Positions 1-11,090 are shown, counted from the stretch's first letter. The stretch is DNA of 64,000 nucleotides from Miscanthus floridulus (GCF_019320115.1 NC_089591.1:59323702-59387701); one strand, 5' to 3'. Numbers and translations are program-made. The notes: a model not told the origin generated them from the sequence alone.

Positions 1-842
1 GTTGGAGGCATGGTTAGTGGCGATGTCGAGTAGGTCACGGGTGGTACGGGGCTTCAGGCATCCAAGCTTATGGATTAGGGACTCGCAGGTCGTCTTGGAG
101 AGGAACACGCTGATGACATCCGCGTCGATGACATCAGGGAGGGAGTTGCATCATTGGGAGAACCTACAGATGTAGTCCCATAGGGACTCGCTGGGCTCCT
201 GCTAGCAACTCTTGAGGTCCTAGGAGTTCCCAGGGCAGACATATGTCCCCTGGAAATTCTTGATGAAGACCCTCTTGAGGTCTGCCCAATTACGGATGCT
301 GTCATGTGGGAGAATTCAAGCCATGTCTGAACATGTTCCCCCACACAGATGGGGAGATACTGAATGATGAAATAGTCATCATCCACCCCTCCGGCTCGGC
401 AGGCGAGCCGAAAATCTTCAAGCCAAATACCAGGGTTTGTCTCCTCGATGTACTTGGTGATGTTGGTGGGCATTTGGAAGCACTGTGAGAACGGCGCTCT
501 CTGGATACACCAATCAAAGGATGGTGGCCCTGGACCCTTAGGGCTGGGACTCCGATCGTTCGGTCGGCGACCATGCCTAGGGCATGTTTCACCGCTCCCC
601 TCGATGGTTTGGCTGGGATCCATGTCGTCTGCTCTTGTCACCACCCGGTGGACATCATCATCATGCTGGTCTCTATGCTGGTTGCTGACGATGTTGTGAG
701 CATCCTGGTGCAGACCGAGCCACTCATGTACCAGTGGTCGGTGGGGAGTAGGCACCAGGTCGGACCATGGCATGGCTGCCGCCCCCTGAGCCACACCTAG
801 CGGCTGTAACGGCGAGTGGATGGAGCGATCCATCTGGTGCAT
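1..842 (-). pseudogene. Ty3/gypsy gag remnant (5' part, frameshifted)
   Basis: Retrotransposon capsid (gag) coding region, read right to left from the ATG whose first base is 842. The N-terminal part is low-complexity. Then comes the plant Ty3 gag core, recognisable from TNITKYIEETNPGIWLEDF, LACRAGG and the IIQYLPICVG...TWLE segment. Near position 310 the frame shifts: the continuation (IRNWADLKRVFIKNFQGTYV) is in another frame, and the remaining part down to base 1 still encodes the gag C-terminal segment, with stops. It belongs to the same minus-strand element as the LTR at 1942-3193, about 1.1 kb upstream. Protease, RT and integrase would lie left of the window. Family identity is from recognised motifs; no active protein is implied. 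Confidence 0.75.
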
Positions 843-1922
843 CTCTGTTCCCTTAGTGGGGAGAGAGGGCGCGTGTCAGAGTCATGATGCGAAGCTTTCC
901 GCCTATTGAACAGTGGTGGCTTCTACTAGAACCCAGAGGTTTCGGTAGACTACCCGCTCCTAGGGTCAATGGGCTCAGGAACGCTGCGTAGAAGCATTGC
1001 CGCAGCGAACTATGGAAGATCGTTCCCCTCGTTCATGATGTCATGTTGGACCTGACGGCCATGACACCGGGCACCACCCGTCGGGCCATGCACATGGGGT
1101 GCAACGTGTTGTACCGAATGCGCCGCTGTAGGTAGCTACTGGTTCTACCGCCGTTGTCATAATTCCTTAGCGTGCGCTTGTGTAGACACGAGCCCCCCCC
1201 CCCGCATGTGGGTCCAGAGGGGTGTGAGTCTGCGTAGATTCCACAACCACCAGCGGCTGTCCCAGAGCATCTGCCATAGCGCACTCCTAGGACAGACGGT
1301 GGCAAGGTGCCACATCGTCGATGCTGGAGCCATTGCTCTCACCCTCATCATCCGAGAGTTCATCGAGAGTGGTAGGAGCGTAGCTCGCCATTCCCACGAA
1401 TTTGGATGTGAGGGGGGATGGTGCCAGCATCCTTCAGAGCCCCCGAGCATACGCATCTGGGGGGCGTGAGGCCATAGGGGAACCGAACATACGGTGTTCA
1501 TGGCGTAGGCAGTACAGTCCCTTCGGATGATCAGCGGGAGATAGTAGATAAAGAGTAAATAACAGTACGCATATTTCTTACAGCGGGGTTTGAGCAGAGA
1601 GTTTGCTTGGAACAGTGCGCAGATGACGCATCGTTGAAGTCATGCATCCTAGAGTCGATGGAGGGCACCCGTCTGATGGGTGCCGAGACAAGTGCCTCCT
1701 CATGGAGGTTTAGTACGCCAAGCCAGTCGGTGACGAAGTCTAGGCTTCTAAGGAGGAAGGCCTAGGATGGCTCGAAGACGGGTGGAACCCACATCCCAAC
1801 AGGTGGGAGCGTGGGAAACTCCAGTGAGCCGAAGTGAATCAAATCGCCAGAGCCCACCACAGCGAGGGTGGTGGAAAAGTGGGCCATCCAATGACCAAAA
1901 AGTGTTGAACGTACAGTGTCTT
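843..1922 (-). other. Ty3/gypsy 5' untranslated leader
   Basis: About 1.1 kb between the primer-binding site and the gag ATG of the minus-strand Ty3 element. It has only short open frames, none matching a family I recognise, and contains a C-run (about 1193-1204). A long non-coding leader is usual for plant Ty3 elements. I see no gene in it. Confidence 0.55.
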
Positions 1923-1941
1923 CCCCACAGACGGTGCCAAC
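1923..1941 (-). promoter_or_regulatory. Primer-binding site of the Ty3 element
   Basis: Immediately inside the LTR, the minus strand reads TGGCACCGTCTGTGGGGA after a GT spacer. This is the position and style (TGGCnCC...GGGGA) of grass Ty3/gypsy primer sites. The exact tRNA was not assigned. Confidence 0.6.
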
Positions 1942-3193
1942 TGTCAGTATAGAAAGTGACCAATAAGTAAATATTTGTAGTTTTGCCATATGTTGTGATC
2001 GGAGATGGCCTAGCACTCAATGACATAGGGTTTATACTGGTTCAAGCAACGTGCCCTACATCCAGTTTGAGTCGGTCAATGACTTTATTCCTGAGCCTAG
2101 GTACTCGAAGTTTGCAGCGGGGTTACAAACGAGAAGGAGAAAGATGGGGTGCATGAGAGGTCCAGTCGGCTCCATTCGGAAGGGCTGAGAGCGACAGGAG
2201 CTCCTCTATGAGCTAAGTGTTCCAGTGTGTGCTTGAGGTCCAAACCTAGCGATTCTGTGGCTGTGAGCTAGTGAACTTGATTGATCTAGATTAACTTGTA
2301 TGAACTTGAATCAACTTAGTCTCTTGGGAGAGAGCGCATCCTCTTTTATAGATGAAGGGGATGGCCTTACAAGTGAGAGGGAGAGAGTTTGTATGCTTCT
2401 AAGTCTTGTTGCCCATGCCAGTGGGTATAGGAGGATGGTAGGCATCCACAACACTGTTGGATGTCGGTTGTATGTGGGAGGTTACGTTGTCTTGTTTTGG
2501 GTATGGCAGATGCCAGAACCTACATATACTGTTGATGCCAAGAGGCATGTGAGGAGTCTCACCATGTTCACTTGGTACGGTAAATCTCGGCGCCCACAAC
2601 ACTGTTGATGCCTAGAGGCATGTGGGGGGTCTTACCGTATGGGAGTTAACGGCGCCCACAATAATGTAGAGGAAAATGTTAGCGCCTACAATACTATTTG
2701 TGTCAGGGTAGTTACAGAGTATTGTTCCTATAGGTGACAGGGTACGGTCCCTGATATAATGGTTTGACTTGAGCGCCTTGCCTTGCTTTCTCCGTTCGTT
2801 CCCTAGTCTCTTCTAGGCGGGCGTCCCTAGTAGGTTGGTACCAGTCGGCTCTAGTTGCACTAATCGAAGAAGAGCAGTGAGCAGGGTCTTTGCATACCCC
2901 GGTCGGAGACGTGGGGTCAGAGTCGGAGGTAGTGCTTTGCCAGGCCTTCTAGTCGGAGAGACCATCTGGAGGCGTTGGAGACCGAAGTGAGCGCTCTGGT
3001 CGGAGAGGTGGGCCAGAGTTGACAAGCGGGTGTTGTTCCTCCTTGGCCTAACCTTCCGGTCGGTGACTGGACCACCCTCCTGGCCTGTTGTTTTAGACAC
3101 TTGGGCCGGCCCATGAGTTATATGCTGTCTGCTTGGGCCAAGCCTTTACGGGGAAGCCGGTCCATGAGGGACCCTAGGTTTATGAACCCGACA
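1942..3193 (-). mobile_element. 5' LTR of a minus-strand Ty3/gypsy element
   Basis: A 1,252-bp LTR bounded on the plus strand by TGTCAGTATAG at the left and GAACCCGACA at the right, giving the inverted ends TGTCRG/CYGACA. The primer site abuts the left end, and the right end abuts copia integrase coding sequence, which fixes both borders. A minus-strand TATA box (TATAAAAG) lies at 2343-2350. Tandem-like segments ending in GGCGCCCACAA (about 2420-2690) occur inside. The five bases after the right end, CTTTG, are the expected target duplication; its partner lies outside the window. Confidence 0.75.
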
Positions 3194-4668
3194 CTTTGTG
3201 TGTAGATTCTTCATTACCTACAATCTCAAGATTGACTTGCTCTTTTTGAGAGCCGTCGATTTTATCAAAAGTCACGTCTACCGCGATTTCAATCAAACCG
3301 GTGGTTTTATTGAAAACACGATATCCATGTTCGTTAGTACCATAACCAAGCATGAAACATTCATCAACCTTTGGTGCAAACTTAGAGCTTTTGGATTTCT
3401 TATTAAGTATGAAACACTTGGATCCAAAAACTCTAAAGTAGTGCACCTTAGGCTTTTTACCAGTTAGAAGTTCGTAGACGGTCTTTTCTCTTTTCTTGTG
3501 AAGATATAAGCGATTGATAGCATGGCATGCTGTGTTGACCGCTTTCACCCAATAGTTGGTTGGAGTCTTGTACTCATCCAACATTGCTCTTGTGGCTTCT
3601 ATGAGCGTTTAGTTCTTCCTCTCCACAACACCATTTTGTTGTGGAGTGTATGGAACCGAAAACCCATGCTTGATTCCTTCTTCATCAAGAAACTCTTCAA
3701 TGTTGGTGTTCTTAAACTCTGTCATATTGTCACTTCTAACTCTCTTGATTTTGACATCAAACTCATTTTGGGATCTTCTTGCAAACTTCTTGAAGATACC
3801 TTGGACTTCACTCTTTTCACGCAAAAAGAATACCCAAGTGAAACGAGAATAATCATCAACAATTATGAAACCATATTTGTTACCACCAATGCTTATATAA
3901 GCGATGGGTCCAAATATGTCCATGTAAAGCAACTCCAATGGCCTTTCGGTTGTCACAACATTCTTGACAGGATGTTTAGCTCCAACTTGTTTTCCCGCTT
4001 GGCATGCGCTACAAATCCTATCTCTCTCAAAAAAAACATTTGTTAGTCCAAGGACATGTTTGCCTTTTTGAAGTTTGGCCAAGTTCCACATCCCAACATG
4101 GCCAAGTCAGTGATGCCATAGCCAGCCCATGCTAGATTTTGCCATTAAATAAGTCTTGGGATTTACTCTATTTGATGTGAAATCAACTAGATAGAGTTTC
4201 CCTTTTAAATGACCCATAAATGCAATAGAGGAATCCTCCCTTCTATAGACTTCCACACCCTTATCCGTAAAGAGACAATTGTAACCCATCTCACAAAGTT
4301 GTGAGACGGACAACAAATTGTATCTCAACGAATTCATAAGTAAAACATTTGAAATAGAATTATCATTTGATATACCAATTTTACCCAATCCGAGGACTTC
4401 TCCTTTTCCATTGTCACCAAACACAATATTTCCACTTTGATCATGACTTGGTTGGAATGATGTGAACATGTCCTTCTCTCTAGTCATATGATTGGTGCAT
4501 CCACTATCCAACACCCAACTTGTTCAACCGAAGGAATATTCCTACAAAGACAAATTAAGCTTTTATTTTAGGTACTCAAAAAGATTTGGGTCCTAGAGGG
4601 TTAGTCACATAAAACTTGGGCACCCAAACACTCCTCATAATTTCCTTTCTCTTTTGGGCACCAACATA
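3194..4668 (-). pseudogene. copia protease-integrase region with in-frame stops
   Basis: Continuation of the copia polyprotein, frameshifted relative to gag. It begins with the pre-protease linker (WVPKFYVTNPLGPK) and a protease active site LDSGCTNHMT at about 4485-4514. A GAG-pre-integrase zinc segment (LGHVGMWNLAKLQ, CSACQAGK) follows, then the integrase core with D in YMDIFGP, D in RSDNMTEF and E in GVVERKN. Two in-frame stops interrupt the frame: TGA at 4107-4109 (between HH and LGH) and TAA at 3609-3611 (after VERKN). The frame otherwise stays open to the Ty3 junction at 3194. Dead as a protein; the domain order is clear. Confidence 0.85.
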
Positions 4669-7113
4669 CTAAACCATAATCTTTCCATCCTTACCCCAAC
4701 AACACATATAGTCACTGGCATAGCACCGTGGAAGTAGTGCTTGTGGCTTGGGGGCCTCATATTGCTTTGTCTTGATTGTCTTGTTACTTGTAGGTTGGAT
4801 CTTTGGAATGTATACCTTGTTGTTGGCCTTGCATATAAGCTCATCAAGAGCAATGCCCTTGTTGAACTTCACACAAGGCACAACATTGATCATGTTCCTT
4901 CCATTGGCCTTTCTATCATACCTATTGTAGCCAATGCCTTCCTTGATTGATGGGTGCCTTGATGACTTGTATATAGTCTTGTTGGATTGCTCTTGACACT
5001 TGCACCCATTCTTCAAGATCATCTTCAACATATGAATCTCCTTGTCTTTCTTCTCTAACTCAACAAGGTTAGTTGTATATGCATTCACATCAATTTTATA
5101 GCATCTTTTACAACCATTACTAGTGGATACATTAGAGTATTCGGTTGCCTTAGGAGAAGTTGAAGTGCTAGCCCAAAGAGTACTATAGTTTAGCTCAAGA
5201 TTTTGGTATTTTTCTTCCAAGCTTGTGAGGCTTTCTTGAGCTATACTCTTCTCATTCTTGAGGCTAGCTACTTGATCATTAACCGATGAATGTTCCTTAG
5301 TCAATTTACTAATTGAGTCATTGGCTAAAGACAATTCAACAGTTAACTTCTCAACCTTCATCTTTTCCTCAGCGATAGATGCTTCAAGAGCAAGGTTTTT
5401 CTCTCTCTCTTGAGTGATTATATCTCCTTGGATCTCTAAGCATCTATCCCTCTTCTCTAATTTCTTCATTAGCATTCTTATTTTAGTGAAGGCCTTTTTA
5501 TCAAATTTCTTTATCATGGTTGCCTCAATTTCTTCTATGTTCTCATCACAACTATCATACTCATCACTAGAGGGATTGGGTGTAACATGTACCTTCTCCC
5601 CTTTTGCCATGAGGCAAGTTGGAGTGTAGTAGTCATTGTCGATGAGGTTGGAGAAGAGCTTCGGTGGTGAAGATAAGTTGGGAAAGAGTTTTGGTGGTGA
5701 AGTTGAGTCAGGGAAGATCATGGTCGGTGAAGAAGAGTGGTGGATGGCGATGTTTGCGGCTCCTTTCTTCTTCTCATCATCACTTGAGTCACTATCACTT
5801 GACTCCCATTCTTCCCCATGCTGAGCTTCACCTCTCTTCTTGCCTTTGTTCTTCTTGTCTTCATCCTTGTCATGCTTGTGCTTCTTCTTCTCATTAGGAC
5901 AATCGGCTATGAAGTGACCGGTTTGACCACATCCATAGCAAAATCTCTTTTTGAACCTTCTCTTTCCATCACCATAGGTCTTGCGGTTGCTCTTCTTCTT
6001 CATAAACTTTCTAAGATTTCTAATCACAAATGCAACCTCCGCATCAGAATCTTCTTCTCCACTTGAGGAATCATCCTTCACTTTCTTCTTCTTCTCTTGA
6101 CTTAAACCTTGACCTTCATGTTGTTGAGTTGCTTTAAGGGCTACACTCTTGTTGTATCCCATTGCATTAGGATTTTGATTGTGAGCATTGATTTCATCTT
6201 CATCTAGACACTCATGATGCTTGAGTTTTGAAAGAACTTCTTGGGGTGTCATCTCATCATAACCGGGCCTTTCCATGATCATGGATGCTAGCATGTTGTT
6301 CTTGGCTCTATAGGTTCTCAATATCTTTCTAGCAACCTTGTTGTCATGCCATTCGATGCTTCTAAGAGCTCTTATGCGGTTGACCAATGCCATAAGCCTA
6401 TCAAACATGGATTGGGTTGTTTCATTTTGGAAGAACACAAATCTTTCCAATTCATCATGAAGTAACTCAATGTTGCCTTTTCTCACACTTTTATCTCCTT
6501 CAAATGACACTTTCAAAGTATCCCAAATTTGTTTTGCACTTTCCATTCCATTGACTTTTCTAAACTCATCCGGAGCTAGGCTTGACACAAGCAATGCTAC
6601 GGCTTGTGCATTTTGATGGAGGTTGTGCACTTCTTCCAGAGTTATCTCTCTATCTTCATCGGTAGGAATCATCACACCAATATCCACAACTTCCCAAAGT
6701 CTTGCGGCAATGAAATGCATCTTCATCTTGTAAGACCAATCGGTGTATCTTGTTCCATCAAAGTGAGGTGGCTTGCCAATGTTGACAGACGGAGTATGTA
6801 GTGTTGAACCTTTTATGAGTTGTCCATAGTCAAAACTCATGTTTGAATATATTCCCTTTCCATGAGCATGCTCATTGGCTCCAATATCACTAGCGGCATC
6901 TTTGTTTGCTTTATTCTTGTCACTTGTTGTATCATTCTTGCCGCTTATTGCATTATCAACCTTCTTGCTCAATTCTTCCTTCATCTTGCTCATCTCATCT
7001 TGCATCTTCTTCATTTCATCTTGAAAGAGCTTGACTTGAGCAGCCATCAACTCTTCAGCTATTTTCTTGGCCATCTTGGCAGCAACGGCTTGCATCTTGT
7101 TGGACTCCGACAT
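4669..7113 (-). CDS. Sirevirus-like copia Gag, 814 aa
   Basis: Uninterrupted 814-residue retrotransposon capsid protein from ATG 7113-7111. Residues about 1-60 are helical and charged; 110-300 form the copia-type gag domain (DUF4219/UBN2-like, with PHFDGTRYTDW and QIWDTL). An acidic and lysine-rich linker leads to a CCHC zinc knuckle at 392-405 (CYGCGQTGHFIADC), followed by a long coiled coil (about 560-660) and a basic tail. Gag packages element RNA into virus-like particles. The length and coiled-coil tail match Sirevirus Gag rather than short copia Gag. Pol follows in a different frame. The frame is open, but the element has lost its other half within the window. Confidence 0.85.
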   Translation of the reverse strand: MSESNKMQAVAAKMAKKIAEELMAAQVKLFQDEMKKMQDEMSKMKEELSKKVDNAISGKNDTTSDKNKANKDAASDIGANEHAHGKGIYSNMSFDYGQLIKGSTLHTPSVNIGKPPHFDGTRYTDWSYKMKMHFIAARLWEVVDIGVMIPTDEDREITLEEVHNLHQNAQAVALLVSSLAPDEFRKVNGMESAKQIWDTLKVSFEGDKSVRKGNIELLHDELERFVFFQNETTQSMFDRLMALVNRIRALRSIEWHDNKVARKILRTYRAKNNMLASMIMERPGYDEMTPQEVLSKLKHHECLDEDEINAHNQNPNAMGYNKSVALKATQQHEGQGLSQEKKKKVKDDSSSGEEDSDAEVAFVIRNLRKFMKKKSNRKTYGDGKRRFKKRFCYGCGQTGHFIADCPNEKKKHKHDKDEDKKNKGKKRGEAQHGEEWESSDSDSSDDEKKKGAANIAIHHSSSPTMIFPDSTSPPKLFPNLSSPPKLFSNLIDNDYYTPTCLMAKGEKVHVTPNPSSDEYDSCDENIEEIEATMIKKFDKKAFTKIRMLMKKLEKRDRCLEIQGDIITQEREKNLALEASIAEEKMKVEKLTVELSLANDSISKLTKEHSSVNDQVASLKNEKSIAQESLTSLEEKYQNLELNYSTLWASTSTSPKATEYSNVSTSNGCKRCYKIDVNAYTTNLVELEKKDKEIHMLKMILKNGCKCQEQSNKTIYKSSRHPSIKEGIGYNRYDRKANGRNMINVVPCVKFNKGIALDELICKANNKVYIPKIQPTSNKTIKTKQYEAPKPQALLPRCYASDYMCCWGKDGKIMV

Positions 7114-7153
7114 TGTTTTTTCTCACGCGGTGAAGCCCTAAAAGAAGGCCTTG

Positions 7154-7165
7154 CTCTGATACTAA
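7154..7165 (-). promoter_or_regulatory. copia primer-binding site (tRNA-iMet type)
   Basis: The minus strand reads TAGTATCAGAGC just inside the LTR, one mismatch from the plant copia consensus TGGTATCAGAGC that pairs with initiator methionine tRNA. Confidence 0.8.
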
Positions 7166-8005
7166 TTGAAAGGATCAAATAATGCCTAGAGGGGGGGTGA
7201 ATAGGCGTATCTAAAATTAACTGCAAATGCTATGTTCAAATTTGTCAGTCAATGTCAAAAGTCCCAGCGTTTGGGTTGAAACTCCCGACATCGTCAGAAG
7301 TTCTGGCACAAATGTCAGCAGTTCCGACGCCTATATGAACTACAAAAGCAGTGCCAAATTTAACCTTGTGGATAAATAATCTTACAACCCCACTTCCTTG
7401 TGGTTTGGTGAAGAGGTTGGGTCACTCCCTTAACGTCATAATGCCTCCAAACCGTAGATCGAGTCTGAACCCTAAAATGAAGTTCAAGAGAGAGACAAAT
7501 AAATACAAGTAATCTCTAGCAATCACAACAATAAGCACATGGGACACAAGGATTTATCCTGAGGTTTGGTAACCCTATAAAGGAGCTCCTACGTCCTCGT
7601 TGTTGAGGTGACCATAAAGGTTGGAGTCTATTCCATCCCCCTTGCCGATCTCTCAAAGCGACCACAAAGGTCACTTGAGCTTTCCACTAAGAAATCAAAG
7701 GGTAATACAAACTTCCCAAGGCTCTTCCATAAGATGGAAGCTCTTGGGCAATGCCTAGCTGGCTAGGGGCGAAGCCCCAAGAGTAATAGATGCAAAATCA
7801 ACCGGCTTGACGAAGAAATCAAGTGCTCAAGCTTACCAAAGTGATTCTCTCACTTAATCCACTCTCCTTTCAATCAAAACCCTAAGGGAATCAAAGATTG
7901 GAGCAAAGGAGGGAGGAGAGGGGTGCCTTTCTTACTTGGGAGCTGTTGGGACGAAATTAGGTCAGCTGTGAATGAGTCCGTAACGGTTAGAAGTGAAGAG
8001 AGGGC

Positions 8006-8013
8006 TATTTATA
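8006..8013 (-). promoter_or_regulatory. LTR TATA box
   Basis: TATAAATA on the minus strand, placed between the motif array (upstream) and the transcribed part of the LTR. The same octamer occupies the same place in the other copia LTRs here. Confidence 0.6.
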
Positions 8014-8039
8014 CTCTAAGTAGAAATCTAGCCGTTCAG

Positions 8040-8525
8040 ATCTACGTCGGAAGTTCCAATGTAGATCTTGGGACTTTCGACGTTAATAGAAAGCACTGTT
8101 CACATAGGGTCAGAAGTCCACGCGTGCAAGTCAATGTTGGAACTCCCAACAAACGTCGGGACTTCTAACGTTCAGAACTCTCGACGTACATCGGGACTTT
8201 CGACGTGCGCAGTCAGTCAACCAGCCAACACTGCTTCAGGTGTCGGGACTCTTGACATGTGTCGGGACTTGCGACAGTCGGAAGTTCTGACGAACGTTGG
8301 GACTTCTGACGGGCGTAGACAACCGGCCAGCAGAACCACAGGTGCCGGGACTTCTGACTTGGGTCGGGACTTCCGACTGTCGAGAGTTTCGACTCACGTT
8401 GGGACTTTCGATGTCCACAGTCACCGCGCAGGCTAAGTGACTGGGAGTCAGAACTTCCGGCATGAGTCGTGACTTCCGACGATCGGGAGTTCTGGCTTAT
8501 GTCAGGACTTCCGACACCGACAGTC
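8040..8525 (-). repeat. Interspersed GTCGGGACTTCCGAC motif array in LTR U3
   Basis: About 16 degenerate copies of a 15-bp, nearly self-complementary, CpG-rich motif (GTCGGGACTTCCGAC and variants, both orientations) in roughly 480 bp, ending just upstream of the TATA box. Spacers are irregular, so this is a promoter-type cluster rather than a simple tandem repeat. Confidence 0.75.
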
Positions 8526-8867
8526 ATAGAAAAATAATCTACGTGCCCGTGGAGTGCTAGAGTGTCTCTCTTTTGATTTTATTTTTATGCTTGAGCACTC
8601 TATCTTCCTCAGACCAACTAAGTTTGCATCCCTCTTTATAGTGCGGCGAATCTTAAACTCAAAAACAAAAATAAAACCTTTGGAGAGCGTTTTGAGTTCG
8701 TCCGCCTTTACAACTTCAAGAATTGAGGGATACCATTTCATCTTTATCAACTCTTTGAATCTTTCATGGGACTAATAGCTGTGACATATCTCATTAAGAT
8801 CATATTAGTCCCTAATTTGGATGTCATCAATACACCAAAACACACATAGGGGGCAAATACACTTTCA

Positions 8868-9969
8868 ATATGCAAACGAGGTCGAGCAGCACGATGATGA
8901 GAACCAGAACACATTAGGTACAAATATAGTTAGATCAATCTCATTCATATGGACCGCATCTTAACCTGTTACTATCACTATCGTTCTATTTTTTAATAGG
9001 TGATGGCGATGAAGTACCTAATAAGCGAAAGGGACCGTTTTAACACATGTTTGGGATCTACTTGAAGGAGATCAGATACTAGTAAGATGTAACATGCTTG
9101 GACAACCCATTGGAAAAGAAGGTGGCCTTTTAGGGCAATTTTTGGGCACCATAGCAACAAATGGTGGTTACTATCCAGTTGGTGCCAAAGATTGGAGTGA
9201 AGTTAAGAAAAACAATGTAGAAACCATAATTCAATTCGTACAGGTTAGCTAAATTTTACAAGACATAATGTTGTCAATTTAAGTATATATACTTGTTATC
9301 ATGTCATGAAGTCATATTCATTCATTAGTGACTTTCTTATTTTAGACAAAGTTCTTGTATCCTTGTTCATGTGAGAAATGGATATTGAAATCAATTGGAA
9401 GAGATTGGAGAAAATACAAGGCAACATTAAAAAAGACTACAACCATTGCACACCAGGAGGTGCCTCATGATAAGGCTACATGCTACAAGCGTCAATCACA
9501 TAAATAACTTCCTATAATAAAGGTAGACGGATATAATACCACTTGTTCTAATTGCATGATTATGATGTACAACTAAGGGTTGTTGGTCACTAAGAGATTA
9601 TGTCAAATTAATGTAGATTGGGTCCATGGTGCTACTAATGACTTCAAAATATCCTAATAAGGCTAATGCAGCATATGCAACTCTCTTGAGCACTGATCCA
9701 GAAGCCATTGTAGGTGAAGTTAAGACAGGAAGTCAATTCTACAAAGTGCATATCAATCATCCTATAGCAAAGGATGAGCCATTAGTGAGGCCCATGTCTG
9801 GGTGCAACAATATTGGTGATGCTCAAGCCAAAGAAGTCTCAATTGCTTGGCCTTCGATTTTTATATGTTCAAACTAGCTTTCTTAACTTTACATCAATGT
9901 GCATATGTGGCCTAATTTGTAATGTTACAACTTACATTTTCTTTGCAGGTTGAAATGATTAATGGTTGA
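8868..9969 (+). pseudogene. CACTA (En/Spm) TNP-type gene remnant, several exons
   Basis: Plus-strand exon fragments of the plant CACTA ORF1/TNP1-type protein. The first part (about 9001-9243) reads GQPIGKEGGLLGQFLGTIAT then GGYYPVGAKDWSEVKK and ends at a GT donor (9244). The second exon starts after AG 9344-9345 (TKFLYPCSCEKWILKSIGRD) and ends in stops near 9500. A third piece (about 9626-9860) has SKYPNKANAAYATLLSTDPE and QFYKVHINHP...EPLVRPM, the C-terminal domain of TNP1/En/Spm-like proteins. A short last exon follows the acceptor at 9948 and ends with TGA 9967-9969. Stops and lost splice sites show it is dead. The 5' part is cut off by the copia LTR at 8867. Confidence 0.7.
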
Positions 9970-10284
9970 ATTCCTACATCGATGTGTACAAAGAATAGAA
10001 GAAGAAGCAATGGACTTTATGAATCCTAACTAGTTCTTGAATTTTTCTTTCAAGTATGGACTTTGTGTGTTTGCTCTCTAGAGTCATATCGTTATGTACA
10101 TATACTATGATTTAATCTGAACAAGCACTGTATTTCAAATCATTGTACGATATGTGGATCTTGCTATGATTATTAAAATTTTATGGTTTTATGTGATTTT
10201 GCAACGTGTCTTGTTTGTGTGATTCTACAATAATCCATGTGCCACATGTATAGACGAAATAAATATTATTTCATAATCTAAATA

Positions 10285-10685
10285 TGTTACAATAGATATA
10301 AATAAGTGTTACAAACCATGTGTTCCTTTGTTCCATACTATGCTCTATCATAATGTAGAAGTGTTACTAGAACTAAAAAAGTGTTACAATAGACAATCAT
10401 TATAATGCTAGGCAAATATTTCGATAGATAAATAAATGTGTTACAAACAATGCTCTACCATAACGTGAAGTGTTACTGGAGAAAAAAAAGTGTTACAACA
10501 AAAAATCATTTTAACACTAAACAAATATTCATGTAGACAAGTAAATGTGTTATAATAAACTAGTCTATAATAATATGGCTAATTGAAACATAAAGAAAAA
10601 TGTGTTACTAAAAGAGCTCGTAATACTTTTTCCAACCTTTAGTAATACAAGTTAGTGTTACTATATCGCTGTTCTGTAGCAGTGG
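10285..10685 (+). repeat. Probable CACTA 3' end with subterminal repeats
   Basis: About ten copies of TGTTAC(A/T), often as AAGTGTTACA or AATGTGTTAC, over 400 bp, ending at GTAGCAGTG (10677-10685), whose complement is a CACTGCTAC-type CACTA terminus. Clustered subterminal repeats are the transposase-binding sites of CACTA elements. The other terminus is missing (removed or displaced by the copia insertion), so no target duplication can be checked. Confidence 0.5.
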
Positions 10686-10854
10686 TTAAGTAGGCTACTG
10701 GCTGTGCAGTGTAGTAGTCTTTCCAAAAAGATGGAGCGTGCGTAAACGCAACAAACTTTTTCAACTGCGTGTAGATATTATTAAGCAAAAAGTTCAGGAC
10801 TGGTGGATCAAGACACCGGAAAAGAGAAAAGGGCGACATGTGACAGACAGATAA

Positions 10855-11090
10855 GGGCGCGTTTAGTTGGCAAAAAAAAATTAGTTTTGGCTACTGTAGC
10901 ACTTTCGTTTATATTTGGCAATTAGTGTCTAATTATGGACTAATTAGGTTCGAAAGTTTCGTCTCGCGATTTCTCACCCAACTGTGCAATTAGTTTTGTT
11001 TTTCGTCTATATTTAGTACTCCATGCATGTGCCGTAAGATTCAACGTGACACTTTGGGGTGAAAATTTTTGAAATCTAAACTGGGCCTGT
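10855..11090. mobile_element. Tourist-like MITE, copy 1
   Basis: Starts GGGCGCGTTTAGTTGG after a TAA and contains the family core CACTTTCGTTTATATTTGG and the AATTAGGTTCGAAAGTTTCG block, ending near CTAAACTGGGCC. The same family recurs at 26398-26639 and 37969-38202, where 3-bp target duplications are visible. The right border here is diverged and approximate. Confidence 0.65.

Larger units (their letters stand above)
3194..8867 (-). mobile_element. Ty1/copia (Sirevirus-like) element, truncated by the Ty3 insertion
   Basis: Minus-strand order: LTR (8867-7168), primer site, long gag (7113-4669), protease and integrase (4514-3194). The coding region is cut at 3194 by the Ty3 LTR, so reverse transcriptase, RNase H and the 3' LTR should lie beyond the left edge. 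The very long gag with coiled-coil C-terminal half, the tRNA-iMet-type primer site, and the LTR end bearing a run of C before CTTTCA are typical of the Sirevirus/Maximus lineage. The right flank begins ATATG inside a CACTA gene. Confidence 0.8.
7168..8867 (-). mobile_element. 5' LTR of the copia element (1.7 kb)
   Basis: Bounded by TGAAAGGATC at 7168 and ACACTTTCA at 8867 (TG...CA on both strands). The primer site abuts the left end, and CACTA coding sequence abuts the right. The transcription-end side carries the CTAGAGGGGGGGTGAATAGG block shared with the other copia LTRs in this window. Minus-strand TATAAATA lies at 8006-8013, with a dense motif array just upstream at 8040-8525. Confidence 0.85.
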
